NCBI GenBank assembly: GCA_044238605.1
Contig: JBIICY010000001.1
Span: forward strand, 186,001 to 250,000
DNA length: 64,000 bases
From: UBA10438 sp044238605
Lineage (GTDB): Bacteria > Bacteroidota > Ignavibacteria > Kapaibacteriales > Kapaibacteriaceae
Direction of reading: 5' to 3'
The notes under the pieces are model-generated. The model was not told where the DNA came from and searched no databases. It was given only the letters and a program-made list of their open reading frames with translations. Positions 50,260-59,193 of the stretch are shown piece after piece; positions within the stretch are counted from its first letter, which is position 1; every line of letters begins with the position of its first letter. The position numbers were made by a program, and so were the translations under genes.

Positions 50260-50999
50260 TCAACGGCAAGCGCATAGTAGTTGTCATGCCGGCATACAAT
50301 GCCGAAAAGACTCTTGAACAAACGTATCGCGAGATCCCTTTGGATATCGTGGACGAGGTCATTCTTGTAGACGACCACTCACGCGACAACACGTCAGAGC
50401 TTGCCCATAGCTTGGGCATTCATCACGTGATACGGCACGACCGTAACCGCGGCTATGGCGGCAACCAGAAAACGTGTTACACAAAGGCACTTGAGATCGG
50501 CGCAGATATCGTGATTATGGTGCATCCCGACTATCAGTACACACCCACGCTAATCCCTTCGATTGCATGGATGATCGCAAACGATGTGTATCCAGTTGTC
50601 CTTGCATCGCGTATTCTCGGGAATGGGGCTCTTAAGGGCGGTATGCCGATGTACAAGTACATTGCCAACCGCGGACTTACCTTTATCCAGAATGTGTTGG
50701 TTTCACAGAAGCTCAGTGAGTATCACACGGGGTATCGCGCATTCTCTCGCGAAGTGCTTGAGCGCATTGATCTTGAAGCAAATAGTGATGACTTTGTGTT
50801 CGACAACCAGATGCTCTCGCAGATCATCATGGCCAACTTCCCTATTGGCGAAGTGACGTGTCCGACCAAGTACTTTGATGATGCGTCATCGATCAACTTC
50901 CGCCGCAGCTCCATTTACGGCATAGGCGTGCTTACCACCAGCCTGCAGCACAGGCTGCATAAGTGGGGCATCCTACGTAATGCGCGGTATAGACGGTAA
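50256..50999 (+). CDS. Family 2 glycosyltransferase (polyprenyl-phosphate type)
   Basis: A 247-residue GT-A enzyme. VVMPAYNAEKTLEQTYREIP and ILVDDHSRDNTSELA are the nucleotide-sugar block. VIMVHPDYQYTP is the DxD-like region, though the usual DADxQ of this group reads HPDYQ. SEYHTGYRAFSREVLERI matches dolichol/undecaprenyl-phosphate sugar transferases. There is no C-terminal membrane helix pair as in GtrB-type proteins. The donor sugar is unknown. Overlaps the SIMPL gene by 4 bases and converges on paaN with a 4-base gap. Confidence 0.85.
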   Translation: MINGKRIVVVMPAYNAEKTLEQTYREIPLDIVDEVILVDDHSRDNTSELAHSLGIHHVIRHDRNRGYGGNQKTCYTKALEIGADIVIMVHPDYQYTPTLIPSIAWMIANDVYPVVLASRILGNGALKGGMPMYKYIANRGLTFIQNVLVSQKLSEYHTGYRAFSREVLERIDLEANSDDFVFDNQMLSQIIMANFPIGEVTCPTKYFDDASSINFRRSSIYGIGVLTTSLQHRLHKWGILRNARYRR

Positions 51000-51003
51000 C
51001 GGC

Positions 51004-52674
51004 TTACGCCTGCTTCCGCACTCCGATCACATTGTACCGGTTGGTAACGAATTGCCAGTCAGCAAATGTGGCATTACCAGCAGGATTGCAGCCAGTTCCA
51101 TGGAAGTCGCTAAAGGCTGCTGACTGATTCACCCAGACGAAACTGTTAAAGTTGAATGCCACTGGCGCACCAGCGCTCACGATTGCGTCTTCCGCCTGCT
51201 GCATGTTGTCGGCATTTGTCGTGTAGACCAAGGCACTCAACGCACCATGCTCACGGATACTGGCTTCAACGGTCTTAAGTGATTCTTCGAACGATGCCGT
51301 AGTGATCACGAATGAGATCGGACCGAACCACTCACGCGTGTAGACATCCGAACGGGATACATCTGTGCGCAATACAAGGGGCGAGTGTGAACGCGCCTGA
51401 TCAAACCCAGGTTGCGCGATCGCAGCAGTAGCCCGAATCTCAGCAAGACCTAGATTCAAGGCTTCGCCAAGACGTCCAGCAGTTGTTGGATTCTGGATTG
51501 CTCCGAGTGTTCCTGGGCCTGCCTTTTCGTTGTTTACCAGTGCATCGATCTTCTCACGGAGCTTGAGTGCAACATCCTCTACAGACACCACTGTTTCGCC
51601 CACCGTCATGCCGGACTCGGCAATAAAGATGTTCTGTGGTGCGGTGCACATCTGCCCCGAGTAGAGAGACAAGGAGAAAGCAAGATTATCCATTGCCTTG
51701 TCGAGATCATCTGTGCTATCAAGAATAACACAGTTTACTCCAGCCTTCTCGGTAAACACAACCTTGCCACTCTTTGCTGCCTCGTGCTCAATGATTGTTC
51801 CAAATGCAGAACCACCTGTGTAGTCAATCACACGCACTGCTGGGTGTTGCACGTAGTCCAACGTAAGGGGCTTGGCGGCCGTATCAACGGCCATCTGGAT
51901 CACATTTGGGTCGAGTCCAAGCTCTACGAGCACATTGCGGAGTTCTGCGATCACGATAGCGATCGGATAAACGGCACCTGGATGAGGCTTAACGATAACA
52001 CTATTGCCGGTTACGAGACCAGCGAACATTCCCGGCGTTGTATTCCATACGGGGAAGGTTGAACACCCGATAACAAGATTTATACCCTTAGGTACGATGC
52101 GGTAGGACTTGTCGATGTTGACCGCAAACTTGCCCATCGGCTTAGACCATTGAACCGACTGCGTAAACGATGACTGTGCTGCAAGCCCCATGGAAACAGC
52201 TTCGAGAGCACGATCGAACGCATGTGGCCCCGAGGCCTGAAATGCCATCACGAAGCCTTGTCCGGTAGTATGCTGCGTGGCATAGCCGATCTCAAAGAAA
52301 TGCTTAGAAGCGCGCTCAAGACCCTCTACAAGAACCGAGGCACGCTCTGTTGGTGTAAGAGACTGCCATGCTGTCTGGGCTTGCGAGGCGCGCTCTATGG
52401 TAACGTCTACCGGTGAAGACGGGTAGGTAATACCAAGCGGAAAGCCATAGGGTGAAGCCTCATCACCTATCCATTCGTCGCCCCCTGAGAGTCGGTCAAA
52501 CTTTGCATTGAGCTGACCCTTGAACCTGGCCAGACCGTCGTCGTTGGCAGTTTCGCCATAGATCTTGCCGCTCGGCGCTTCTGGCCAGTGAGCATGAAAT
52601 GTTCGCTCCTTGTTTGCCGTTACTGCATCTAAAAGAGTCTGTGCGTGAGCTGAGCAAAGTTCTGACAACGTCAT
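51004..52674 (-). CDS. paaN: PaaN-type aldehyde dehydrogenase
   Basis: A 556-residue ALDH of the PaaN (TIGR02288) group, linked to phenylacetate degradation in other bacteria. The N-terminal HWPEAPSGKIYGETANDDGLARFKGQLN and GIGDEASPYGFPLGITYP segments are specific to PaaN. VIGCSTFPVWNTTPGMFAGLVTGNSVIVKPHP is the NAD-binding part, and SLYSGQMCTAPQNIF holds the catalytic Cys. I start at 52674, 8 bases after GAGGA; an ATG 15 bases further upstream (52689) is less likely. No other paa genes are present, so the physiological aldehyde is uncertain. Confidence 0.9.
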   Translation of the reverse strand: MTLSELCSAHAQTLLDAVTANKERTFHAHWPEAPSGKIYGETANDDGLARFKGQLNAKFDRLSGGDEWIGDEASPYGFPLGITYPSSPVDVTIERASQAQTAWQSLTPTERASVLVEGLERASKHFFEIGYATQHTTGQGFVMAFQASGPHAFDRALEAVSMGLAAQSSFTQSVQWSKPMGKFAVNIDKSYRIVPKGINLVIGCSTFPVWNTTPGMFAGLVTGNSVIVKPHPGAVYPIAIVIAELRNVLVELGLDPNVIQMAVDTAAKPLTLDYVQHPAVRVIDYTGGSAFGTIIEHEAAKSGKVVFTEKAGVNCVILDSTDDLDKAMDNLAFSLSLYSGQMCTAPQNIFIAESGMTVGETVVSVEDVALKLREKIDALVNNEKAGPGTLGAIQNPTTAGRLGEALNLGLAEIRATAAIAQPGFDQARSHSPLVLRTDVSRSDVYTREWFGPISFVITTASFEESLKTVEASIREHGALSALVYTTNADNMQQAEDAIVSAGAPVAFNFNSFVWVNQSAAFSDFHGTGCNPAGNATFADWQFVTNRYNVIGVRKQA

Positions 52675-52699
52675 AGAGAATGTCCTCAAAGTTTGGCTA

Positions 52700-52739
52700 C
52701 AAAGTTACGCAGGCTGTACCCTTCGTACGGGTATCTTTG
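52700..52739. promoter_or_regulatory. Divergent -7 boxes for paaN and the SurA-like gene
   Basis: Minus strand: TAACTTTG (52700-52707), about 26 bases before the paaN ATG with GAGGA between. Plus strand: TATCTTTG (52732-52739), only 3 bases before the ATG at 52743. Both are exact TAnnTTTG. The plus-strand gene lacks a ribosome site and should be leaderless. Confidence 0.6.
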
Positions 52740-52742
52740 CGC

Positions 52743-54542
52743 ATGAAACGATTCGTAATCATCGCCCTGCTGTGTGGGGCGTCTCAGCTTGTTGCGCAGC
52801 CGGCATCGAACGGCCGTGCATATGCCGGCGTGATCAATGGCGACACCATTTGGCTTGACGAATATTCCAAAGAGGTTGGACGGAGAACGGAATACGTGCA
52901 GCAGCGCGGCAAGGTAGACCCTTCTGAAATCATGCAGCAGGCATGGGAGGAACTCACCAAGCGCCGTCTTCTGCTTCGAGAATCTGTGCGGCTGGGTGTT
53001 CGCGTTAGCAATGCAGATGTAGACAGCATATTCATGAAGGCCACACCCGACTTCATTAAACGTGGTGTGATCGATGACAAGGGTAAGTTTGACCTTGAAC
53101 TCCTGAAAGCAATTCTGTACCGTCCAGACTCTCTCATCAGAGCCAACACGGCTGGTCTTACCGAGAAGGAGCGCTCCGATGAGTTACTGCAGCTCAAGGC
53201 ATCTGTAGCGCAGTGGCGCGAGATCATTGGGCTAACAGAAACTGAGACGCGTGTTCACCGGGTAGTTACCGACACGGTTCGCCTCGATACAGCAAGCTTA
53301 CGTCCGCGGTTTCGTGATGCTGCTACATCTGCTACTGTAGACGTTATCCGTATGCCATGTCTGTCAGATCTGCCAGCCCCGTCCGTAGCAGATATGGAGG
53401 CATATCACAAGGCCAACCCTCGGGAGTTCACAACCACGAAGCCAATGCGCAGACTTGCCTATCTGGCATGGCCAATGAAAGCCGCACCGATAGATTCCGC
53501 TCTTGTTCTGAGCAACATTTCACGATTTGTTTCCTTGTTGAACGGGGCTCGCAACGCACGCACGAAGGATTCGCTTTGGCAGAGCATTGCAGCTTCAACA
53601 TCATCAGGAAACGTCCGACTATCGCCCGACAGCGTTGCGCAGTCATGGTTCTATGGGTTAGTCAAAGGCAAAAAGCCTGGCACAGCCGTGGGCCCTATAC
53701 GGCATGCGTCGGGTGTACACATTCTGCTTGTTGACTCCCTGATCACCGTTAAGGGAAGAAAGCTTCCAGATATCAGGGCACGGGTAATCGTCAGTGAGAT
53801 CGAGCCGTCACGTCAGACAGTAGACAGCATCCTGAAGATTGTTGACGATGCAGCCGGCCTGTATGATCAGGGCATGGAGCTTGGTGCCATCGCAGGACGA
53901 TTCGGACGCACCATTGAACTCTCACCATGGTTCACGTATGAGGAAAAGATCTTCGGATCGTATCGGCTCGGCGACATCGCATTTCGAACACAGGTTGCCG
54001 CTGCGTGCGACCCAATCGACACACCAGAGAAAGGTGTCGTGCTTGGCATCGTCGTCGACAGCATCGACGCAGGCCCCGTGCCATTTGATGCAGCAGCTGC
54101 GCGTGTGGCTGCAATCCTTACCAGACAACGCGGATGTGAAGCCCGTAAAGACTTCATGAAGACTGTTATGGGGCTTACCACACGCCTTGATGACGGTCAA
54201 ATGTTCATCGCTGAAAACCCGAAGGGTGCTCAGATCATGCGAGGTGTTTCAGTCCAGGGCGGCTTCATCGGTGAAGAACTCTATGACCCTACAGCTGCTG
54301 CGGAGATTCTTGCCAAGCCCCTTCCCGACCTCTATGGACCGTTCCTCGGGGCCCTTGGATGGTACATTGTAAACATTACTGGAATTGTAAAAGCCAATGA
54401 GGCAGAGTTTCCGATGTGGCTCGAACTGCGCACAGAAGATCTTCTGCAGGAGCGCAAGCAGAATGTGTGGGATGAGTATTTGAAGACCATCCGCAGATCC
54501 GCATCCATCGAGGATAATCGGTGGTATTATTTCCGGTATTAA
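52743..54542 (+). CDS. SurA/PpiD-like periplasmic peptidylprolyl isomerase
   Basis: A 599-residue exported protein with signal peptide MKRFVIIALLCGASQLVAQ. The frame reaches back to 52680, but that part lacks a signal and spans the promoter. The N-terminal half (VINGDTIWLDEYSKEVGRR...IMQQAWEELTKRRLLLRESVRLGVRVSNADVD) is a SurA-like chaperone helix set. The middle (SWFYGLVKGKKPGTAVGPIRHASGVHILLVDS) is a parvulin (PPIC) domain. A second, weaker parvulin-like part lies near 400-540. Such proteins chaperone outer-membrane proteins. It is followed by a HAD phosphatase 12 bases later. Confidence 0.82.
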   Translation: MKRFVIIALLCGASQLVAQPASNGRAYAGVINGDTIWLDEYSKEVGRRTEYVQQRGKVDPSEIMQQAWEELTKRRLLLRESVRLGVRVSNADVDSIFMKATPDFIKRGVIDDKGKFDLELLKAILYRPDSLIRANTAGLTEKERSDELLQLKASVAQWREIIGLTETETRVHRVVTDTVRLDTASLRPRFRDAATSATVDVIRMPCLSDLPAPSVADMEAYHKANPREFTTTKPMRRLAYLAWPMKAAPIDSALVLSNISRFVSLLNGARNARTKDSLWQSIAASTSSGNVRLSPDSVAQSWFYGLVKGKKPGTAVGPIRHASGVHILLVDSLITVKGRKLPDIRARVIVSEIEPSRQTVDSILKIVDDAAGLYDQGMELGAIAGRFGRTIELSPWFTYEEKIFGSYRLGDIAFRTQVAAACDPIDTPEKGVVLGIVVDSIDAGPVPFDAAAARVAAILTRQRGCEARKDFMKTVMGLTTRLDDGQMFIAENPKGAQIMRGVSVQGGFIGEELYDPTAAAEILAKPLPDLYGPFLGALGWYIVNITGIVKANEAEFPMWLELRTEDLLQERKQNVWDEYLKTIRRSASIEDNRWYYFRY

Positions 54543-54554
54543 CAGAACATCACG

Positions 54555-55133
54555 ATGTCCCTTCTGATACTTGATCTCGGCGGCGTACTCTTCGATATCG
54601 AGTTTGAACAAACCCGACGGGCGCTGCTAGCGCTTCAAGGGTACAACGGCACGCCACTCACATTCGGTGTTGAGCAGCAGTCAGATGTGTTCGTTGCGTA
54701 TGATCGTGGGGATATCACAACGGCAGAGTTCCGCACATCATTGCGGGCTATGTATGGCTTTACCTGCTCGGATCTTGAACTCGACCGCGCATGGTGTGCA
54801 ATTCTCGACAGGGGGCTATTTCATGATGCACTTGATCGTGTCGAGAGATTCAAGATTCAGTACAATGCATCGCGCACGGTGATTCTATCGAACATTTCAG
54901 AATTACATCATCTCGATTCTGCGCAACGCTGTGCGCCGGTCTTTGCATCAGTTGATAACGTCTACCTCTCCTACATGATACACCTGCGAAAGCCAGATCC
55001 AAAGGCATTCATCCATGTCTGCACAGAAGAAGGCTTTGCACCTGCAGACACGATACTCGTAGACGACTCGATTTTAAACTGCTTAGCTGCTACCGAACTA
55101 GGAATTCAAACACTCCGGTGGGTTGAGCATTAG
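54555..55133 (+). CDS. HAD-superfamily hydrolase (YihX-like)
   Basis: A 192-residue haloacid-dehalogenase-like hydrolase. LDLGGVLFDIEFEQTRR is motif I with the D-x-G variant (second Asp replaced by Gly), found in the YihX/epoxide-hydrolase-N-like subgroup. ILSNISELHH is motif II, HLRKPDPKAF motif III and ILVDDSILNCLAA motif IV. The missing second Asp is normal in phosphatases of this branch only in part, so activity is uncertain. It is translated 12 bases after the SurA-like gene. Confidence 0.85.
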   Translation: MSLLILDLGGVLFDIEFEQTRRALLALQGYNGTPLTFGVEQQSDVFVAYDRGDITTAEFRTSLRAMYGFTCSDLELDRAWCAILDRGLFHDALDRVERFKIQYNASRTVILSNISELHHLDSAQRCAPVFASVDNVYLSYMIHLRKPDPKAFIHVCTEEGFAPADTILVDDSILNCLAATELGIQTLRWVEH

Positions 55134-55225
55134 CTTTATAGCGTTCGCGTGTAACCTTTTTCTGCTTGTAAATATTTTGGTTTTGTACTCGGCAGTACTG
55201 TATTAACAGATAACATGATTTTCCT

Positions 55226-57085
55226 ATGGATTTGATTTTAGCTACGGGATACCTGCGCTCGGGCTTTCAGTCTGACCGGCGCACATGGGCCGATAGAGGG
55301 CTGAACGCAGAACAGCTCTATAGTGCCATTCAGGCAACTCTTTCGAGAAATGTTGCACTAGCCTCTGAACATTTCACAACAATCTTCGAACCTGAAGACC
55401 CCGATGAGCGCCTGCTGTATTGGTGCGCACACGCTAGCCTACATGATCTATCTGGTGATTCATTGCTCGAAGATTCCGCAATGGAACAGGCCCGTCAGAT
55501 TGAATCTCAAGCAACAGCATATACTCGCGCATGCTTCTTCCTACGCCAGACAGTCTATCTGCGCACTAGGCATCGAAACGATGAGTCGCTGCAGTCCGCT
55601 TTTCGGGCCGAGGCACTACTTCCTGATGCCAGCTGTCCGATTGTTCGGGGATTTGTAGCATGTGAGATTGGACTATCCCTCTTGCGGCTCGGCAATGTTC
55701 CTGCAGCCGCCTATCGATTACGATATGCATATCGTGAGCTGAAGTCACAGCTCGATCCTATCCAGCTAGCAACACTCTCCATCAACCTGGGAGCAGTCTA
55801 CGTACGATCGGATGAATATGAACGTACTATCAACGTTCTGTCCCCCTTGCTCCGTTTTCAGCCTATCTCCATTGGCCTCTGGAACTATACATCTGCGACA
55901 CTTTGGGTTGGTGTCGCGCAACACATGCTAAAGAATTACAGCGAAGCAATCAGGTGCTATCGGAGGATCCTACGTGAGTTTACATCAAGCATAGAACGGG
56001 AGCGTTACCTACAGGCCGCAGCAGGCTTAGTTGATGCATTGTGCGAAGTAGGCGAACTTGACGAGGCTGCAGAGGTATTGCATTTTCACCTTCAGACATC
56101 CAATGAACTATCTGCCTCTGATACGTACCTGCTCCATGCTTCCCTTGGCAAGCTGCATGCAAAGCGATTGAACTTCGCTGCATCACGACATCATTACTAT
56201 CTCGCACTTGAAGTCGTTCGCGCAGATGAACTTGCGAATCGGCATAGAGTTCTGTTGGAGAACTTCATCGCCAGTGGATGTATTGAATCTCCAGAAGAGC
56301 TCGTCTCAGCCTACAGAGAGCTGGTTGAAGTTTCAGGCTTGGTACTGCGGCAGCAATCAGTGACAGATAACCAACGTGAGGTACTTCTCGGCGATGAGAT
56401 ACCGATGGATTTGCAGCATGTCCAAGAACGCTGGAGTGAAGATCTGCAGCTTGTTGCAGACGCTCAGGATAGAGTCTCTAATGCAATCGGAAGTCATCTG
56501 CATTCAACAACGCTTCAGGAACTTACACTTCTGCGCCTGCGGCTGGAGGAGTTGCAGAGCCGAACGCACGATGTTGCCATGTTGCGAGATGTTCATTGGC
56601 TGATTGAACAGACGATGAGCATAACAGAGCAGGTACGCGATGTCTCGCATGTGCTACATCAGCACTTTGTACATGGAAACAATCTTGCACATGCCTTTAC
56701 TGACTATGCGGTCTACACGCAGCGTCATGCAGGTGGCATTGGAGTAGCGTTTTCAGAACAAGGTGTCTCATGTGCTGTATCAGACAATCTGGCACGAAGC
56801 ATCTACCGGTGCGCACAGATTTGCGTTCAAAATGCAATTCACCACGCACAATGTTCTTTGATTACAATACAGCTTGTTTGGTCTAGAGGGCACTTAGAGC
56901 TCATTTGCTCGGATAATGGAAATGGATTTGATCCAGATGCCACCAGGGATGGAATTGGCCTTCGCGAATTGCGTGCAAGGGTCCGACATGCATCTGGAAC
57001 CATCATGATAACGTCATCTGAAGCTGCCGGCACGCAAATGGTAGCAAGCTTTCCTATCACAACGGCAATGAAGAACTTCATCTGA
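55226..57085 (+). CDS. Soluble sensor histidine kinase with TPR-like N-terminus
   Basis: A 619-residue cytoplasmic protein without membrane helices. Residues 1-360 are helical TPR-like repeats (TLSINLGAVYVRSDEYERTINVL, LWVGVAQHMLKNYSEAIRCYRRIL, SLGKLHAKRLNFAASRHHYYLAL). A DHp region follows with SNAIGSHLHSTTLQELTLLRLRLEEL (phosphorylatable His426, HisKA_3 type with S instead of D after it). The ATPase has NAIHHAQCSLITIQL (N box), CSDNGNGFDPDATRDGIGLRELRARV (G boxes). It probably senses a cytoplasmic signal or protein partner through the TPR part and pairs with the LuxR-type regulator 13 bases downstream. This stretch lacks the dispersed AAGGGGC motif. Confidence 0.87.
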   Translation: MDLILATGYLRSGFQSDRRTWADRGLNAEQLYSAIQATLSRNVALASEHFTTIFEPEDPDERLLYWCAHASLHDLSGDSLLEDSAMEQARQIESQATAYTRACFFLRQTVYLRTRHRNDESLQSAFRAEALLPDASCPIVRGFVACEIGLSLLRLGNVPAAAYRLRYAYRELKSQLDPIQLATLSINLGAVYVRSDEYERTINVLSPLLRFQPISIGLWNYTSATLWVGVAQHMLKNYSEAIRCYRRILREFTSSIERERYLQAAAGLVDALCEVGELDEAAEVLHFHLQTSNELSASDTYLLHASLGKLHAKRLNFAASRHHYYLALEVVRADELANRHRVLLENFIASGCIESPEELVSAYRELVEVSGLVLRQQSVTDNQREVLLGDEIPMDLQHVQERWSEDLQLVADAQDRVSNAIGSHLHSTTLQELTLLRLRLEELQSRTHDVAMLRDVHWLIEQTMSITEQVRDVSHVLHQHFVHGNNLAHAFTDYAVYTQRHAGGIGVAFSEQGVSCAVSDNLARSIYRCAQICVQNAIHHAQCSLITIQLVWSRGHLELICSDNGNGFDPDATRDGIGLRELRARVRHASGTIMITSSEAAGTQMVASFPITTAMKNFI

Positions 57086-57098
57086 TCGAATATTTATC

Positions 57099-57719
57099 AT
57101 GAAAACTAGCATAGCCATTGTAGATGACCATAGCGTACTTGCCGAATCACTTTCTCGGGCGCTGTCACTTGATCCTTCGATACTGGTAGTAGGAACTTTT
57201 ACATCTGCACATGAGTGCTTGACCGCCATCGAAGGAGGATTACGCGTTGATGTTCTGATGACAGACTTTTCAATGCCCAAGATTCATGGCATTGAGTTGT
57301 GCTTACGTGTCAAAAAGTTGCTCTCTGATGTTAAGTGCATCCTCCTCACGATGCACGATTCTTCCGAACTTCGTCACAGATCTCGTCGCTCCGGTATCGA
57401 TGGCTTTTTCGTTAAAACTGCCAGTATCGCCGAGATACGCTCCTATGTGCTTTCGATAGCGCAGGGACTGGATGTTTCACCATCGGAAAGCCAGGATGAT
57501 TCGAGCAAACCCGATGACTCAAGCTTAACACCAGCAGAGATCGAGGTGATCCGCTGTATCATCTGCAAGGAAATGTCGTCGCGCGAGGCAGCCGACTATC
57601 TCCATCGAAGTCATCACACAATAGAACAACACCGAAAGAACATCTACGTAAAGCTTCACCTGGATTCGATTCCTGCGCTCACAAAGTATGCCATGGAGGC
57701 AGGAATATGCTGCGAGTAA
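57099..57719 (+). CDS. NarL/FixJ-type response regulator
   Basis: A 206-residue regulator. The receiver domain has VDDH (acidic pocket), MTDFSMP with the phosphorylated Asp56, LLTMHDSS and FVKTAS (Lys). The C-terminal LuxR-type HTH is SLTPAEIEVIRCIICKEMSSREAADYLHRSHHTIEQHRKNIYVKL. The linker is Ser/Asp-rich. It is the cognate partner of the TPR kinase. Target genes cannot be read from sequence. It converges on the MFS gene with a 10-base gap. Confidence 0.93.
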   Translation: MKTSIAIVDDHSVLAESLSRALSLDPSILVVGTFTSAHECLTAIEGGLRVDVLMTDFSMPKIHGIELCLRVKKLLSDVKCILLTMHDSSELRHRSRRSGIDGFFVKTASIAEIRSYVLSIAQGLDVSPSESQDDSSKPDDSSLTPAEIEVIRCIICKEMSSREAADYLHRSHHTIEQHRKNIYVKLHLDSIPALTKYAMEAGICCE

Positions 57720-57729
57720 AGCTCGCCCC

Positions 57730-58938
57730 CTACAACGGGAGCTCTTGGCCCTTTGTTTCGCGCGCAGTAACAAGTGTTATCAGTCCAACAACGTATGCCA
57801 GTGCAAACATCGAGATGGCATTGTGATAACCTCCAAGTTGCACTACCATCACGCCAAGAAAGAAGATGCCCACGGCCGTTAGGATGCGGCCTAAGTTCAT
57901 GCCAAAACCGGTCGCTGCTCCACGCACAACTGTTGGAAACAGCTCTGGGATGTATCCGCTGAGTATTCCCTGATTAAGGCCGATAAACACGCAGATTGCG
58001 AATGTGCCGGCAAAGAGAAGCGGAGATGGTCCCAGCCCTGTCTGCAAGGTGAGCACTGTTGCCACGATGCACCCGATGTACCCTATTGCAGCCGCTTTTC
58101 TGCGTCCGATGCGATTTGACAGTACCCCGCTAAAGAACCCACCGAATACATTCCCTGCACCGAACATGATATTCATGAGTGATCGGTTGTTTTGCGAATG
58201 CTCGGGAAGGCTGATCTTCGCAACATACGTAGGCATCCATCCGAGAACCGCCCAGATGCCGAGCAGCATTGATCCAAACAACACAACGGCTACGATGAGA
58301 TCATGACGATAGGCAGGATGCCAAAGTACCGTGCGGTTATCAGATGGGGCTGAAGCAGCCGCTGCAGACCACATATCGCTCTCACGCACGATCATCACAA
58401 CTGCGAGTGCCAGCAGCATAGAGCTACTTGCAATTCGGTACGCAACGTGCCAATCATCACTGATCTGCATGATTAACCCTGCTCCGATGAACCCCATTGG
58501 GAAGGCATTGATCAATACCCCTACCACGATAGACCTACTCGATGTGGGGAATGCCTCGGAGACCATGACCACAGATTGTGCCAGGACACTCCCGACACCA
58601 ATGCCCATCATGATTCGGATGAGTACAACCTCTGGTAGCGTCGTTGTAAAACTAATGGCCAGCATACTAGACGTTGCAAGCAATACACTGACGAAGTACG
58701 CCAGACGACGCCCAAACTTATCGGACATCCATCCAAGCGCAAATGCTCCTAATGCCCAGCCGAGGAGAAACGATGATCCTCCGTACGAGCCCACCAGACG
58801 AATAGCATCCGGTGGAGCAACCAACGGTAAGACATCAGAAGCTATTCTCGGAACAAATCCACTAAACAGCTGTGCTGCCATACCCGAGGCTGCTGTGCAG
58901 AGCATTGCGAGGACGTACAGTATATGTCGGTGTTGCAT
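57730..58938 (-). CDS. Major facilitator superfamily transporter
   Basis: A 402-residue inner-membrane transporter with twelve helices. DKFGRRLAYFVSVL and NRIGRRKAAAIG are the paired motif A loops between helices 2-3 and 8-9. GIGVGSVLAQSVVMVSEAFP and LNQGILSGYIPELFPTVVRGAATG match the sugar/organic-acid symporter branch (AAHS/SP-like). The substrate is unknown. The ATG at 58938 has TATCTTTG 3 bases upstream and no ribosome site, so the transcript is predicted leaderless. It diverges from the cobalamin riboswitch and its propeller gene. Confidence 0.88.
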   Translation of the reverse strand: MQHRHILYVLAMLCTAASGMAAQLFSGFVPRIASDVLPLVAPPDAIRLVGSYGGSSFLLGWALGAFALGWMSDKFGRRLAYFVSVLLATSSMLAISFTTTLPEVVLIRIMMGIGVGSVLAQSVVMVSEAFPTSSRSIVVGVLINAFPMGFIGAGLIMQISDDWHVAYRIASSSMLLALAVVMIVRESDMWSAAAASAPSDNRTVLWHPAYRHDLIVAVVLFGSMLLGIWAVLGWMPTYVAKISLPEHSQNNRSLMNIMFGAGNVFGGFFSGVLSNRIGRRKAAAIGYIGCIVATVLTLQTGLGPSPLLFAGTFAICVFIGLNQGILSGYIPELFPTVVRGAATGFGMNLGRILTAVGIFFLGVMVVQLGGYHNAISMFALAYVVGLITLVTARETKGQELPL

Positions 58939-58941
58939 TCA

Positions 58942-58966
58942 CAAAGATAGTCGGATGATATATTTG
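58942..58966. promoter_or_regulatory. Divergent -7 boxes: MFS gene and cobalamin riboswitch RNA
   Basis: Minus strand TATCTTTG (58942-58949) is 3 bases before the MFS ATG. Plus strand TATATTTG (58959-58966) would start RNA near 58971, exactly where the riboswitch sequence begins. The two boxes are 9 bases apart, so the promoters overlap. Confidence 0.6.
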
Positions 58967-58967
58967 C

Positions 58968-59122
58968 CGATCAGGGAAGCACGCGAAACTCGTGCACGGT
59001 TGCGCCGCCGTAACGGTAGACAACTCAGCCATGTCACGTTGTGACAGTCACTGCATGTGTGGAGATGATACACGGTGGGAAGACGGCTGGGAAGGATGAA
59101 GCCGGAGTCGGAATACCTGATA
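58968..59122 (+). ncRNA. Cobalamin riboswitch
   Basis: The conserved elements of the B12 aptamer occur in order. An AGGGAAGCACGC...AAACTC...GCACGG block (58974-59000) is followed by TGCGCCGCCGTAACGGTA (59001-59018), the core 'CCGCaACnGT' region. Then come CACTG (about 59049-59053), a GGTGGGAAGACGG block (59074-59086) and GAAGCCGGAGTCGGAATACCTGAT ending with the B12 box AGTCGGAATACCTGAT (59106-59121). It lies 72 bases upstream of the propeller gene. After it a GGAGAC-GTG-GTCTCC hairpin (59138-59152) and the ribosome site AAGGGG (59182-59187) may form the expression platform; in this class cobalamin usually shuts expression off. I recognised it by eye; a covariance-model search would confirm it. 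Confidence 0.88.
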
Positions 59123-59193
59123 CACCTTTTTACAACTGGAGACGTGGTCTCCTCTGCTGCGCATCACGGCAGACAATACTCAAGGGGCACGCT

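Noticed and set aside
51004..52674. Phenylacetate degradation locus
   Set aside because: PaaN stands alone; no paaA-K ring oxygenase or ligase genes are nearby.
57730..58938. MFS gene as the target of the cobalamin riboswitch
   Set aside because: The aptamer reads on the plus strand, away from the MFS gene. Only the promoters are shared.
59041..59193. Coding start of the propeller gene upstream of 59194
   Set aside because: This stretch is the 3' half of the riboswitch and its expression platform. The signal peptide starts at 59194.
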